Source: Seminavis robusta
Taxonomy: Eukaryota; Bacillariophyta; Bacillariophyceae; Naviculales; Naviculaceae
Length of the DNA: 40,956 nt
Reading direction: 5' to 3'
Assembly (NCBI GenBank): GCA_903772945.1
Contig: CAICTM010000975.1
Span: 1 to 40,956 of the forward strand
The position numbers and the translations under genes were made by a program. Under the pieces are notes generated by a model. It made no database searches and was not told the DNA's origin. It saw nothing but the letters and a program-made list of their open reading frames with translations. Positions 1 through 9,443 of the stretch are shown here, piece after piece (position 1 is the first letter of the stretch; each line of letters starts with the position of its first letter).

Positions 1-328
1 CGGCTCCCTGTTAACTCATACTCTCCGTTCTGTAGAATCTCTTCATTCCCTGTCTGGGAAGGTGGGCGAGGTGACATTGTCGCTGGTTAGAAAGTTGAAA
101 ATTGCTTCCTGCGAAGCCTTGTCGGCCAGTTGGCCTTATGGGTTTTGGGACGCACGACTACGCAAGTACCGGTATAATAATTAAAATCTTTGCGTAAAAG
201 TCACATTCCGGTACGGTACTGAATGATTTAAATCCTATTAAATACGCATGGTAAGGCGCGGGCAGGAAGTATTTATTGTCGAAGTAAGTATTGATGAAGG
301 ACGTGACTAATATGTTAGCTCATGTTAC
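1..328. other. No gene seen at left edge
   Basis: No open frame with coding character and no RNA gene was recognised here. The stretch leads into the inverted-repeat element that begins at 329. Confidence 0.5.
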
Positions 329-356
329 CAGGGTTCGCTAACCAGTCACTAGGGTT

Positions 357-460
357 CTGGTTATTGGTTAATGGTTGATCAACCAGTCAAACTAGGGTAC
401 TGGTTATTGGTTAATGGTTGATCAACCAGTCAAACTAGGGTACTGGTTAATGGTTATTGG
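357..460 (+). repeat. 43-bp tandem repeat, about 2.5 copies
   Basis: A 43-bp unit starts at 357 and again at 400. The third, degenerate copy starts at 443, with its TTGGTTAATGG and TGGTTATTGG words rearranged. Each unit contains the local palindrome GGTTGATCAACC. The array is the left subterminal region of the element at 329-1182. Confidence 0.7.
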
Positions 461-475
461 TTGATCAACCACTGG

Positions 476-796
476 TTATAGGTTATTTATAGGTTGATTA
501 ACCAATAACCACTGGTTGAACCAGTGGTTATTATCTAGGCCCCAACATGCAGTGCAAGACTTGTGTGTAGTTTGCTTCCACCCCATACAGTTGCCCAGGT
601 TGCCATAGCCCCAATCAAGTTCATGTAGGTCCCAACATGCAGTGCAAGACTTGTTTGTAGTTTGCTTCCACCTCATGCAGTTCCCTGTGCACACCCTAGG
701 ATGCTGCAGCCCTTTTCTCTCATCTTCCTCAGCCTTCTTCTCTTCCTTAGAGTAAAACTCAAGTTCTTCCATCATTTCAGTAGTGATGTCCTCCAC
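476..796 (-). CDS. Possible Cys-rich fragment ORF inside the element
   Basis: A 106-codon open frame runs on the minus strand inside the inverted-repeat element. It begins with an acidic/basic helical stretch (about residues 1-28, Glu/Lys rich). Two copies of a motif with GNCM(R/G)WKQTT and KSCTACW follow, about 30 residues apart, so four Cys per pair of copies could form a small metal-binding fold. The C-terminal part is only translated subterminal repeat, so this is not a normal gene end. It may be a captured or decayed piece of a transposon protein. I do not recognise the family. Confidence 0.25.
   Translation of the reverse strand: MEDITTEMMEELEFYSKEEKKAEEDERKGLQHPRVCTGNCMRWKQTTNKSCTACWDLHELDWGYGNLGNCMGWKQTTHKSCTACWGLDNNHWFNQWLLVNQPINNL
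539..688. repeat. 90-bp tandem duplication
   Basis: The sequence from 541 (CCCAACATGCAGTGCAAGAC) recurs at 631 with few mismatches over about 57 bp, a period of 90 bp. On the minus strand this gives the duplicated Cys motif of the ORF at 476-796. Confidence 0.75.
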
Positions 797-1182
797 AAGC
801 TCCTCATTAAAGACAAACAGCCTGGACAGTAGCTACCTTGCTTGGACAGTAACTACCTTGCTCGAAGGACAAAACACAGTCTGGACGGTAGCTATCTTGA
901 AGGCAAATACCTAGACAACCAGTCGAATCAACCAGTCGAATCAACCAATGACCGGTAGAATCAACCACTCGAATCAACCAATAACCAGTAAAATCAACCA
1001 GTCAAATCAACCAGTAACCAGTCAAATCAACCAGTCAAAAACGTACTGGTTACTGGTTATCGGTTGATCAACCAATAACCAGTGGTATTGACTGGTTAGT
1101 GGTTTTGGTTGATTCGACTGGTTATTAACCAGTCAACCAGTAACCAAAACCAATAACCAAAATTACTGGTTAGCGAACCCTG

Positions 1183-3249
1183 TTGACCACTGCTGGTTCG
1201 CACACCCTGTTTACGAGTGCTGTGGGTACAGCCTTTAAATGGTTTAGGAACATTGTTTAGCCAGGGGCCATTGTGATATATCAGTGAGCAATTGGGGGTG
1301 TACTTTTTCAAGAAGCGCCTCCATCGATATCGCTCACTCCACACTCTACACAGTCTCTATTATTTCTTTCCATCTTCCATCAGGACATTCTAGCTAAGTC
1401 TAGCTGATGCTAAAAAGTCGATAGATAGATAGATGATGTTTTTTAAATACCAGGTACCGGTACCTCTATGGCAGTAAATGGTTTAGCCTTTCAAACTACA
1501 TGGAGGTCAATGAAAATGGCCATCCTTGACCATCTTCTTCTTCTTGCTCTTCGGATCATTGAGATTCGATTCATTGAGAAACGGTATCAGGCAATTGGCT
1601 GGATGGGGGCTCTTTATTCTTTAGGTTGACTGGCTGGCATGGCTGGAATAGAAAGGTACTGAGAGTACATTGGTATCAGCATGTTGCAAGTCACATCAAT
1701 GTAGGGAGGACTGCAGGGAGGTGGCGAGGTAATTAACCAACTGGAGCGAAGCCCTGTGCTTCGAGAGCAATCAAGTCAAAGCCCGAGCTCAAAAGGTTGC
1801 GCGACAACGAAACTAGCACGTAGTAGCCAAAGCAAAGGCTTCAATAGTCACTGCCGCAGTTTCCCATTGTTGCGTGAGTGGCACACCCATTGGCCATTGA
1901 GGCAATAGTGGCTGGACCATAGTCTTCGTTGGACAGCTTGTGCACACCATTCATGCTGTGGACAGTGGATGTGGGGCTTCCCCAACGTCCAAACTTTCGC
2001 GCTAATGGATCAAATGGCGTCTGAGTTCCAGCCATTTGGGTATAGAGATTTAAGGGAAATGTCACTGGGATATTGGTCACCTCCTGGTCACACTCTACTA
2101 GTCATACTGAGTACAGCCGTACTCATGCACCAGAGTTAAGTTCAGTTCAGCAAGGCTTGACTGCACAGATTGATTGATTTGATCTGTACCGGTATCGTTG
2201 TAGTAACAGACACACAAGCACTCAGTGGATTGAAATTCAGGAGCCGAGCTGGGTAAATTAATTTGGCCTCTTGGGTCCTAAAAGTGAAAGTGGTTGAAAG
2301 TGTTGCAGAGCAAGCATTCAGAGCAAAGTAAGCGAGTCTGCCTCAGTGTTTCTTTTAGACTCGGTCACTCCTCGAGCGAGTTGTCTTCCATTCTTGCTTT
2401 CTTTCTTGAGCGTGGTACCGTACTTCTTCAAACGTTTTGTGTACGGATCTACCTGGTAGTACTACCCTTCTAATATTCAAGTACTTGCCAGTGATATCAT
2501 TTGAGACACAGGAGCTATAGCTAGCAGCAGACTTTGCCACTGACCATGCAGGCAGAGGTCACCAAAGTGAAAGCTGGAGACGACCTGGCACCTAGTAAAA
2601 GGCAGGAAGCAACAAAGCAGCAATTGCTTTTCTGTTTAAAAAAGAGAGAACTGGCATCCGCAAGGCCATCCATGGCTCCCTAGCTAGCTAGCTAGTAGAG
2701 CTACCACATCCACCAAGCCACCAAGCAAACTTCGAAGCTGGAGGATCAAGTCTTCGACGAGATACGGTACACTAGATATTAGTGGAGTGGAGAGTTGTGC
2801 TCTGTGTTGCAACCCACTTTTCAAACAAAAAGCCAACCGACTGCAGCTAGATACTCATCAGCAGATTCGATTCTAAAACTTTTAATTTGTGATTTAAGAC
2901 CTTTGTGACTGGGATCTTGTTCCTTAGTGCTGGCTGTCATCTTGGACAAGAAAGTGTCTGGTCACATGGTCATTTTCGGAAAGAAATGGTTTATGGAGTC
3001 ACAAATAAAGTGAGACTTTGTTGTTCCCGAAGACGGCTGGATCTGGGAGCTGGCAGGTGTACTGTAGGTGGCAACTGGACTTTATGTGCAATTCTGTTCA
3101 AGCTGGTTAGCTGGTTCATCGATCGAACTATCGCAAGATCGCAAGCTCATGTTTCGGTCAGTCCAAGACCTGCTCACAAAATATTTCACACTTCACACTA
3201 GCTAGTCTAATATCATAAAGCTTTGCATCCTCACCTCCATTTCTCTCGA
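1183..3249. other. Intergenic, no recognised gene
   Basis: About 2 kb with only short open frames that lack coding character. A minus-strand 79-codon frame at 1841-2080 is the longest tidy one, but it has no recognisable domain. A GATA microsatellite lies near 1420 and a CTAG/TAGC run near 2680-2697. Confidence 0.5.
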
Positions 3250-3504
3250 ATGAAGGAATCACTTTCCACCATGACATCTACCGTTTCCTCCTTTTCTACA
3301 AACGCTGCCCCCAGTACCGGCGATTGGTCGAGTGAGCTTCACACAAGCCCTGTGGTGGCCGCACCTGTCAAGAACCGAAAAAGTCTGCAACGAGCAGCAT
3401 CCATTCGAAAGAAACATGCCAAGCTGGTCGAGAGAAGACGCATCGAACGGTCCGAGTCTCAAAAGAAGCTCCTTGCTGTGGAGCCAGTCTCTGCCAGAAG
3501 CTAA
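3250..3504 (+). CDS. Possible small basic protein
   Basis: An open frame from the ATG at 3250 gives 84 residues. The first half is Ser/Thr rich. The second half is strongly basic and probably helical, with Arg/Lys/Glu-rich segments around residues 48-76 (RKSLQRAASIRKKHAKLVER). There is no signal peptide or membrane segment. A longer reading would need a non-ATG start, so I chose 3250. No family is recognised. The frame could be chance; the biased composition of its C-terminal half is the only support. Confidence 0.3.
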   Translation: MKESLSTMTSTVSSFSTNAAPSTGDWSSELHTSPVVAAPVKNRKSLQRAASIRKKHAKLVERRRIERSESQKKLLAVEPVSARS

Positions 3505-3995
3505 GGCCATTCACAGCAAGAAAGAAGAAAGCTGAAGACTGAAGATGCTATGGGCAAGGCAGTGAGTGAAAAGTGAAAAAGACCGGCTGGCTGGTTGAAG
3601 AAGTTCGGACAATTGCTTGGGGCTTGCAGTGGCGCGGCAATCGTAGCTTCAGCGGATGCCAACACCCGGAGCCGGAAGAAATTTTACAGCGTAAATTGAA
3701 TTGAACTATAGCAAATCGCCTTTTCAACTTGTTATTAATCGTTGTCTTGCCCCCCATGTAAATGCACATGTACATATCTAGCTAGTTTAGTAGTACAAAC
3801 TACAAGTATGCAATGCTAGGAGGAGGTGGGAACCAACACCCAACACGCAACTGCATGTTTTGGATGGTGGAATCATGCATGATACAGAGCTGTCCCTTGG
3901 AGGTGGGGAGGTCGGAAACTTTGGAAGCAATTGTTACATGCGGGTGGATCTGCACATCCGTCCTGAGAGATGCATTCAAGGACACTTCAGGCTCC
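3505..3995. other. 3' flank of gene A, no gene seen
   Basis: Convergent intergenic space between the small ORF and the stop codon of gene A. The overlapping short frames on both strands look like chance. Confidence 0.5.
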
Positions 3996-6823
3996 TTATT
4001 TTGAAACACAGGTCACAAAGGAATCATCGTCCAACGAATCTCCATCACTTAAACTGTGGGTCCTCTCCACCCATACAGACAAACTTGGTCTTGCGCTTCT
4101 GCAAGGAGAAGGTGACTCATGAAAACGGTGAGATGCCACTGTTTCGTCTTCAGTTTGACTGTATCGACTCGAACTCATGAGGTCACTTCCGTAGAGTTTT
4201 CTGCCACGAACGGCAACTTTCTTCTTCTTGGGAGGCTTTGTTGTCACAGATGTTGCAGTGGTAACGACTGGACCAAAAATGGAAAGGAGAACCGGAAGGA
4301 ACACCAAGCCAACCAGCAGGCCCCAAGTGACCATGGCAAAGAATGCGATGAAAAGTGTCTGCGAAAAAAGGGCATGTGAGGTTGGCCTGGTTTTGTGCCT
4401 AGCAACACAAACAATGACGATGCATATAGTATCTTACCATGAAGATCTTGGTGGTTGAGAATGCCAATGGAATGACACCAAGCCAAGTGGTGAATCCACC
4501 TAGCATCATGGACACACCCATCGTTTCCAGTGTTTCTTTGACCTTTTCCTCCCTGGTCCTTCCTTTCGTCTCATAGTACCTTAGAAGGATATGCATAAGG
4601 AAATCGACCAATAGACCAATCGATATCACCACTGTGACGTATGTAACTGTATTGATGTAGATTCCACAGAATTGCATGGTTCCTAGAAGATTGAAGTAGA
4701 GCATGACAATCAGCGGCCCCACAAAGCACACGGCTGTCCAATGGGGTATGATCACGAATCCGACAACACACACAGCCACAACACCTGCGAGTGAATGATA
4801 AGATGGCAATTGTTAGTCGCCTGTTACGAAATGAAAGAAGTCCCCGGCTATCCAGGAAAGAAGTTTCTTGTACTTACCCCAGATGGTGGTGAAGATCAAC
4901 TCTTGAATTGCCACGGTGTACTGCAGAAAGAGAATGGCAAGGAACGAGGGACAGGAAAGTTAGTGACGATTTGGAGTGACACTCAAGCCAAGACAAAACG
5001 CCAAACAAAGAAACGTACCAACTCCCAGTAGCCAAACAAGTCGTCGTAGGCAAAGAATGGGAGATCTTCGTTTTTTCCCAAGTGTTGGTTGATAGGTTGT
5101 GACAACGTAACATCCCTCTGATCCTCCAACATTGCAATCTGTTCATCGATGTGGTGCAGGTCAATATGTTTGATATTGAAGTAGCATCTGGATGTAGTGA
5201 TTCTTCCTTCTTCATCGCGCACAATGTCCCATCCGTACACGTCGCGAATGACAGGCACGTTCATCATGACATCTAGCCTCTCCTCAAACGTGATGTTTGC
5301 TTCCATCACGGCTTGAGCCAAGTAGCACTTCTTGGATGTGCGGGGGTCTGGGGTTGTCGAAGAATTGGACCAGTCCATATCCTTGACGTTTTCATAGACG
5401 GAAAGGATCTCGTACATGTCTCGAATCCAACAGGTTTGAGGTTGCGCATCAATCTGCGGCAACTTGGATATTTCATCAATGTAGTCAAGCATCTGGCGCT
5501 GGATTTCTGGATCTGATTGATCCACGTCGCGAAAGTAAACCGCCATGGAAGCACGGAGACTCGTGTAGTCTTCCAATGCCCCCAAGAATGATCGAGTGTA
5601 ACTCTCTTTTGGTACGTAGTCTGCCAACATCGCAAGAAGATTGTGAGCAAGCGACACCGACACAGATTGAATCATCCGCTTGCTGTCCAACGGATACGCA
5701 CCTTCAATGTTAAATTGCTGTTCCAGCATGGAGGCAGAATAGATGTTCAGGCCGGTCACGGCCAGGAACATCATAATTACGACAACCTTGACACCAGGAC
5801 GAAGCAGCTGTCTGGCGTACCACCGCATGGCACGGTCCATGAAGAATTCCTCCTGCTCTTTGGTCACTGCTTCTTTGAATGCAGCCGAGACTAAATCCAT
5901 GGAAGATCCCGGGTGGGTCAGATTGCTGGAACCCCTTCGCTGGGCAGGTGAATCCGAGCCACCAGGGGCGCCCACGCAGCGAAAACACATGCAGCAGCAG
6001 AAACAGTACTCGCAGATACATCTCCAACAACCGCCCTTGAACAGCGTTCCGGCGACCCGCCTCTCGTCGAGCACCAAAAGAGCCAAGAAGAAAGTAACCT
6101 GGTGGTTGCACAAGAGGTTCAGGATGGTGGTGAGCCTAACTTGGCCAATCAAGCAAGCAATCACAGCTCGTTCTGGTTGCTGCCATGCACGGTGACTCAC
6201 CTGGTACAAAAAGTCAAAGACGACGGTCACGCTAGCGTAAATGCACAGCCACCGAATTCCAGGCACAGTACTGATCACTCCGAGAACAAAGGCGGATGTG
6301 GTGGTGATGGTGGTAAGACTGATACTCAACCCCACCTCGTTGAGTGTGTCATGAATCCTCTGGACCACTCGTTCTTCCCGATCCTCCTCGATTGTGCTGC
6401 TGTGAGCATCCTGTTTTTGGGGTTGCCCACCACACTCGGCATCAAACGGGTAGCTGGCAGTCCCCGACGATGCCTTCTTGCTTGGACCCTTGCGCACGTG
6501 AGCTCGAGCGTCCTCTTCTTCTTCCTTTTGGCTTTGCTGCAAGCGCCTGAAGTATGCCCCCGTGAGGATGAACGTATCATCGAGACCCACGCCTGAATGT
6601 TGTTTTGAATGGACAGGCAGACACAACGTTAGCCATATTGTGTCTTCGGTGCGTGTGTATCTGAGTGAGGCCCGGGGATCTGATTCAATTCCAACAATGA
6701 CTTACCCAATATGATGAATGGGACCATTTGAGTAATATTGCTAAAGGGGATTCCCCAGCAAAAGCACATGCCAAATCCGCTCATCTAGTTAGAAGGGAAC
6801 ATTATTAAGGGTGAGCGGTGCAT

Positions 6824-6888
<65 letters not shown>

Positions 6889-8662
6889 CATTGCATGCGC
6901 CAGCTGCACACGCAGAGTTTGGTGCGTGTTGGCTCTTGGCTGAGGCACAAGCAAATAAACTTCAACTTACCAACGACAATCCAATGGTGGCGACCGATGC
7001 CAATCCGAGGGACGATCGACTGGCCCAGCACGACTTGTTGTTGTTGTTGCTGTTGTTGTTGCTGTTGCTGCCAGTATATTGATGAAATACAAACATGGTA
7101 AAGAACAACATGACAAAAAAGACGGCTGGCACGAGTGGCATGTCTTCCTCCATGGCTCGTTCGTATTCGAGTTCGTAGGCATAGGAACAAAAGAACTCGA
7201 GTCGCAACGATAGTGGATTCTGGTCAGTTCCTTCTTGTTGGATCCATTGCTGTTGCAATGCCTGCAGATTCTTCAATGCCACTTCTTGAAACTCGTATAC
7301 ATTGTCTGCCGGAGGAAATCCAATACTGACAATGAATGCGGGAACGTGTTGCAACCAAAAGTCTGGATCGGGACGGCGGCGGCGGGGTGGTCGTGTCGTG
7401 GCATTGCCGTCGCGACTGTCAAAGTCCTCATGAGAATCATCATGACTGTGGCTGTGACTGTGCATGGCCATGTGATGAAACCAAGACGGCTGTCCTTCCT
7501 TTTCATCATCGTGTGATGATGATGATGATGATGAGGCATCATAGGGAATCATCATGTTGCTGTGCTTGTCATCATCTCCGACCGCCTCGGGGAATAGTGC
7601 GGAAGAATAGTTGGCCGCCTTTTCAAAGGCTCCCAAAATGACTTCGTGAAAGATTGGAAATCCTTCCTTGGTGACGGACTGGGAGACGGCGCGAATGAGA
7701 TCATCCGTCGAGTTGGCATTGTTGGGGTCGCTAAACTCTTGTTCAAAGAGAGTCCGGTTGTGATCCCAAAACTCGGTGACACTCCAAATCCAACAGGTGT
7801 TTTCTTTCGTGTCGGGATCAATGTACGTGGACTGGGCACAGAGTGGTGCATAGCCGGGTGTGTTTTGAATGATGCCCAAGGCTTCAAATGCTTTGAGGAC
7901 GGCGGGTACTTGCAGGACATTGTCTCCATGAGAATGAATAATCAAATTCATTTCGAGTGTGTCTTCAAATCCCGACTGCTCGTCGTACCATTGACCGTGC
8001 AACGCGGGATAGCTGTTCATGGGAGTAAATACTTCGCGATGTTTGTAGACAATCTTGGCGTTGGTAAAGAGCCCGGCAATGACGACTCCAAAACTGATCA
8101 AGACTGTGAGAATGACAGTGGTCCACGGATGACGCGCCGCAAAGGTGCCCAGTTGTACCACACTGGCTCGCAGCCAACGGTGCAGTCCATCTTCGGTAAG
8201 ACGCGTCCAGAGTGGACAAATGACGTCGTCCTTGTCGTCGTGATCATTCTCTTCTTCTTCATCTCGAATCAGAGGGGCTCTATCAGCAGTAGCTGTGGCT
8301 CCCGTCGTCATGGCGACTACTTTCAAAGTCGACGGTGTAGTGTCTGTTCTCCTTCTGAAATCTTGCTCTTGCGCGCTGTCAGCTTGATTCGGCGTGGCTT
8401 TGGTTCCAGCCGTCATGGCGACAACTTTCAAGGCTGGTGTATTGCTCCCATTATGCACGCTATTGTTGGGAGTGGTTTCATGAGCTAGCTGATCCCACAA
8501 GGATTGCAGGAGACTCGAAGACTGCCACAGAGAAAATATCCCAGCATCTGCTTCTTCGTCAGCATTGGTACCGGTACTACTAGTACTAGCCGTTACTACT
8601 ACTTCGTCATGTCTGACATCCTCCGGATTGTTCTGGTTATGATAGTCCATTGTGCTCACCAA
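3996..8662 (-). CDS. Patched/SSD-type RND membrane protein (gene A)
   Basis: Seven exons, read 5' to 3': 8662-6971, 6784-6706, 6592-6201, 6098-5019, 4920-4878, 4784-4438 and 4358-3996. The sum is 3996 nt, giving 1331 aa. All introns are GT-AG, 79-186 nt. The product resembles Patched/Dispatched/NPC1-like RND proteins, which move or sense sterols and other lipids using ion gradients; its substrate is unknown. Residues 1-168 are disordered and carry two LKVVAMT copies (78-84, 113-119). A WTRLTE helix precedes TM1 (about 180-202). Loop 1 (203-505) has DTKENTCWIW, a Ser/His/Asp-rich insert (376-411) and LEFFCSYAYELEYERA. The TM2-6 block contains GVGLDDTFILTGAYFRR with Asp595 and Asp596; the later block has GLLVDFLMH with Asp1156. 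These acids match the RND TM4/TM10 relay positions. Loop 2 has VYFRDVDQSDP and IRDVYGWDIV. The tail holds PPKKKKVAVRGRK. The first ATG at 8662 is used; the start is otherwise untested. Confidence 0.9.
6835..6888. repeat. (GCAA)n microsatellite in intron 1 of gene A
   Basis: A pure 54-bp run of GCAA (13.5 units) lies inside the first intron (6970-6785) and makes up nearly a third of it. On the transcribed strand it reads TTGC. Confidence 0.95.
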
Positions 8663-9220
8663 AAATCTTTTGTGGAAAGATGCTACTAGCTAGAGTAGTA
8701 GATAGCCGGTAAGGATGCGATCAACGAGTGGTACGAACTGTGACCTCTCAAAAGATACTCCTGTTTGTTCTTTCTTTCCGTATCATTCTCCTACATAGGC
8801 AATGACCAACCAACCAAGCAACCCATTCACCACCTTGTTTCTTTCTTTCCTTTTTGCGACGGTGGATCCAGAAGGCCCGAAGCTTCGTCATGTGCATTTC
8901 ACGTGCCAAATTTTGTGATGTCTTTGATGAGTCAGATGCGTGCCTCTAAGTCCCAAACGACTTTTGCAGCATGCCAGCAATAAAAGACTTAACTAAACAC
9001 GATTGTGGAGCACGCTTCAGAATCTTACAATCACGAGTACGAATCAGCAAAAACTACAAACGTCAGGTAAATCATTACAATAGCTATTACAATAATACCC
9101 ATTCTACCTTTTATCCATTCCGCGAACGAAGCTTCCTGGCGGTAGAAGAAGAGTCGAGTCGAGTCGGAACACTTTCCTCCATTATTTGGCAGACTTCTCT
9201 CAGACACCGTTCAGATGCCA
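8663..9220. promoter_or_regulatory. Upstream region of gene A
   Basis: 558 bp between the start codon of gene A and the hAT target duplication. It should hold the promoter and 5' UTR of gene A. No TATA box or other specific site can be called with confidence. Confidence 0.35.
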
Positions 9221-9228
9221 ATTTGAAC
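9221..9228. repeat. Left target-site duplication of hAT element
   Basis: ATTTGAAC directly precedes the CAGGG end of the transposon and is repeated exactly at 12431-12438. An 8-bp duplication is the hAT hallmark. Confidence 0.92.
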
Positions 9229-9246
9229 CAGGGCGTGGTACTCACA
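9229..9246 (+). repeat. Left terminal inverted repeat of hAT element
   Basis: CAGGGCGTGGTACTCACA, matching the right terminus in inverted orientation at 16 of 18 positions. Confidence 0.9.
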
Positions 9247-9254
9247 CTGTTTTA

Positions 9255-9415
9255 GCATGTGAGTATGGGTACTGAGTAGTACTCACAATTCCAAAGTCAA
9301 GTGAGTATGGGTACTGAGTAATACTCACAATTCCCAGGGTCAAGTGGTACGGGTATCATGTGAGTACAGGTACTTTGTGGGTACTATAGAGTACTCACTG
9401 AGTACTCATAAATCA
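9255..9415. repeat. Left subterminal GTGAGTA/GAGTACTCA repeats
   Basis: Repeated GTGAGTATGGGTACTGAGTA units followed by ACTCAC words occur in direct and inverted order. In other hAT elements such subterminal motifs bind transposase; that role here is inference. Confidence 0.8.
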
Positions 9416-9443
9416 ATTACTTAGGGAAATTATTTTGTTTTTT

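Larger units (their letters stand above)
329..1182. mobile_element. Non-autonomous inverted-repeat element, hAT-like ends
   Basis: The 18 bp at 329-346 (CAGGGTTCGCTAACCAGT) recur as an exact reverse complement at 1165-1182. Just inside both ends are dense copies of ACCAGT/ACTGGT-type words in both orientations, roughly 340-530 on the left and 915-1165 on the right. CAGGG termini with repeated subterminal motifs are typical of hAT elements, and the intact hAT element at 9229-12430 also starts CAGGG. I found no clean 8-bp target duplication (flanks CATGTTAC and TTGACCAC), so the superfamily call is tentative. The interior has only a short Cys-rich open frame and no transposase, so the element would be non-autonomous. 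Confidence 0.65.

Noticed and set aside
1841..2080. Minus-strand 79-codon frame
   Set aside because: No domain, no neighbour link and a length within chance expectation.
6818..6895. GCAAGCAAG run considered as a CRISPR-like or satellite array
   Set aside because: It is a simple tetranucleotide microsatellite inside an intron, without spacers.
7646..8488. Plus-strand frame of 280 codons opposite gene A exon 1
   Set aside because: Antisense shadow; gene A paralogy fixes the coding strand.
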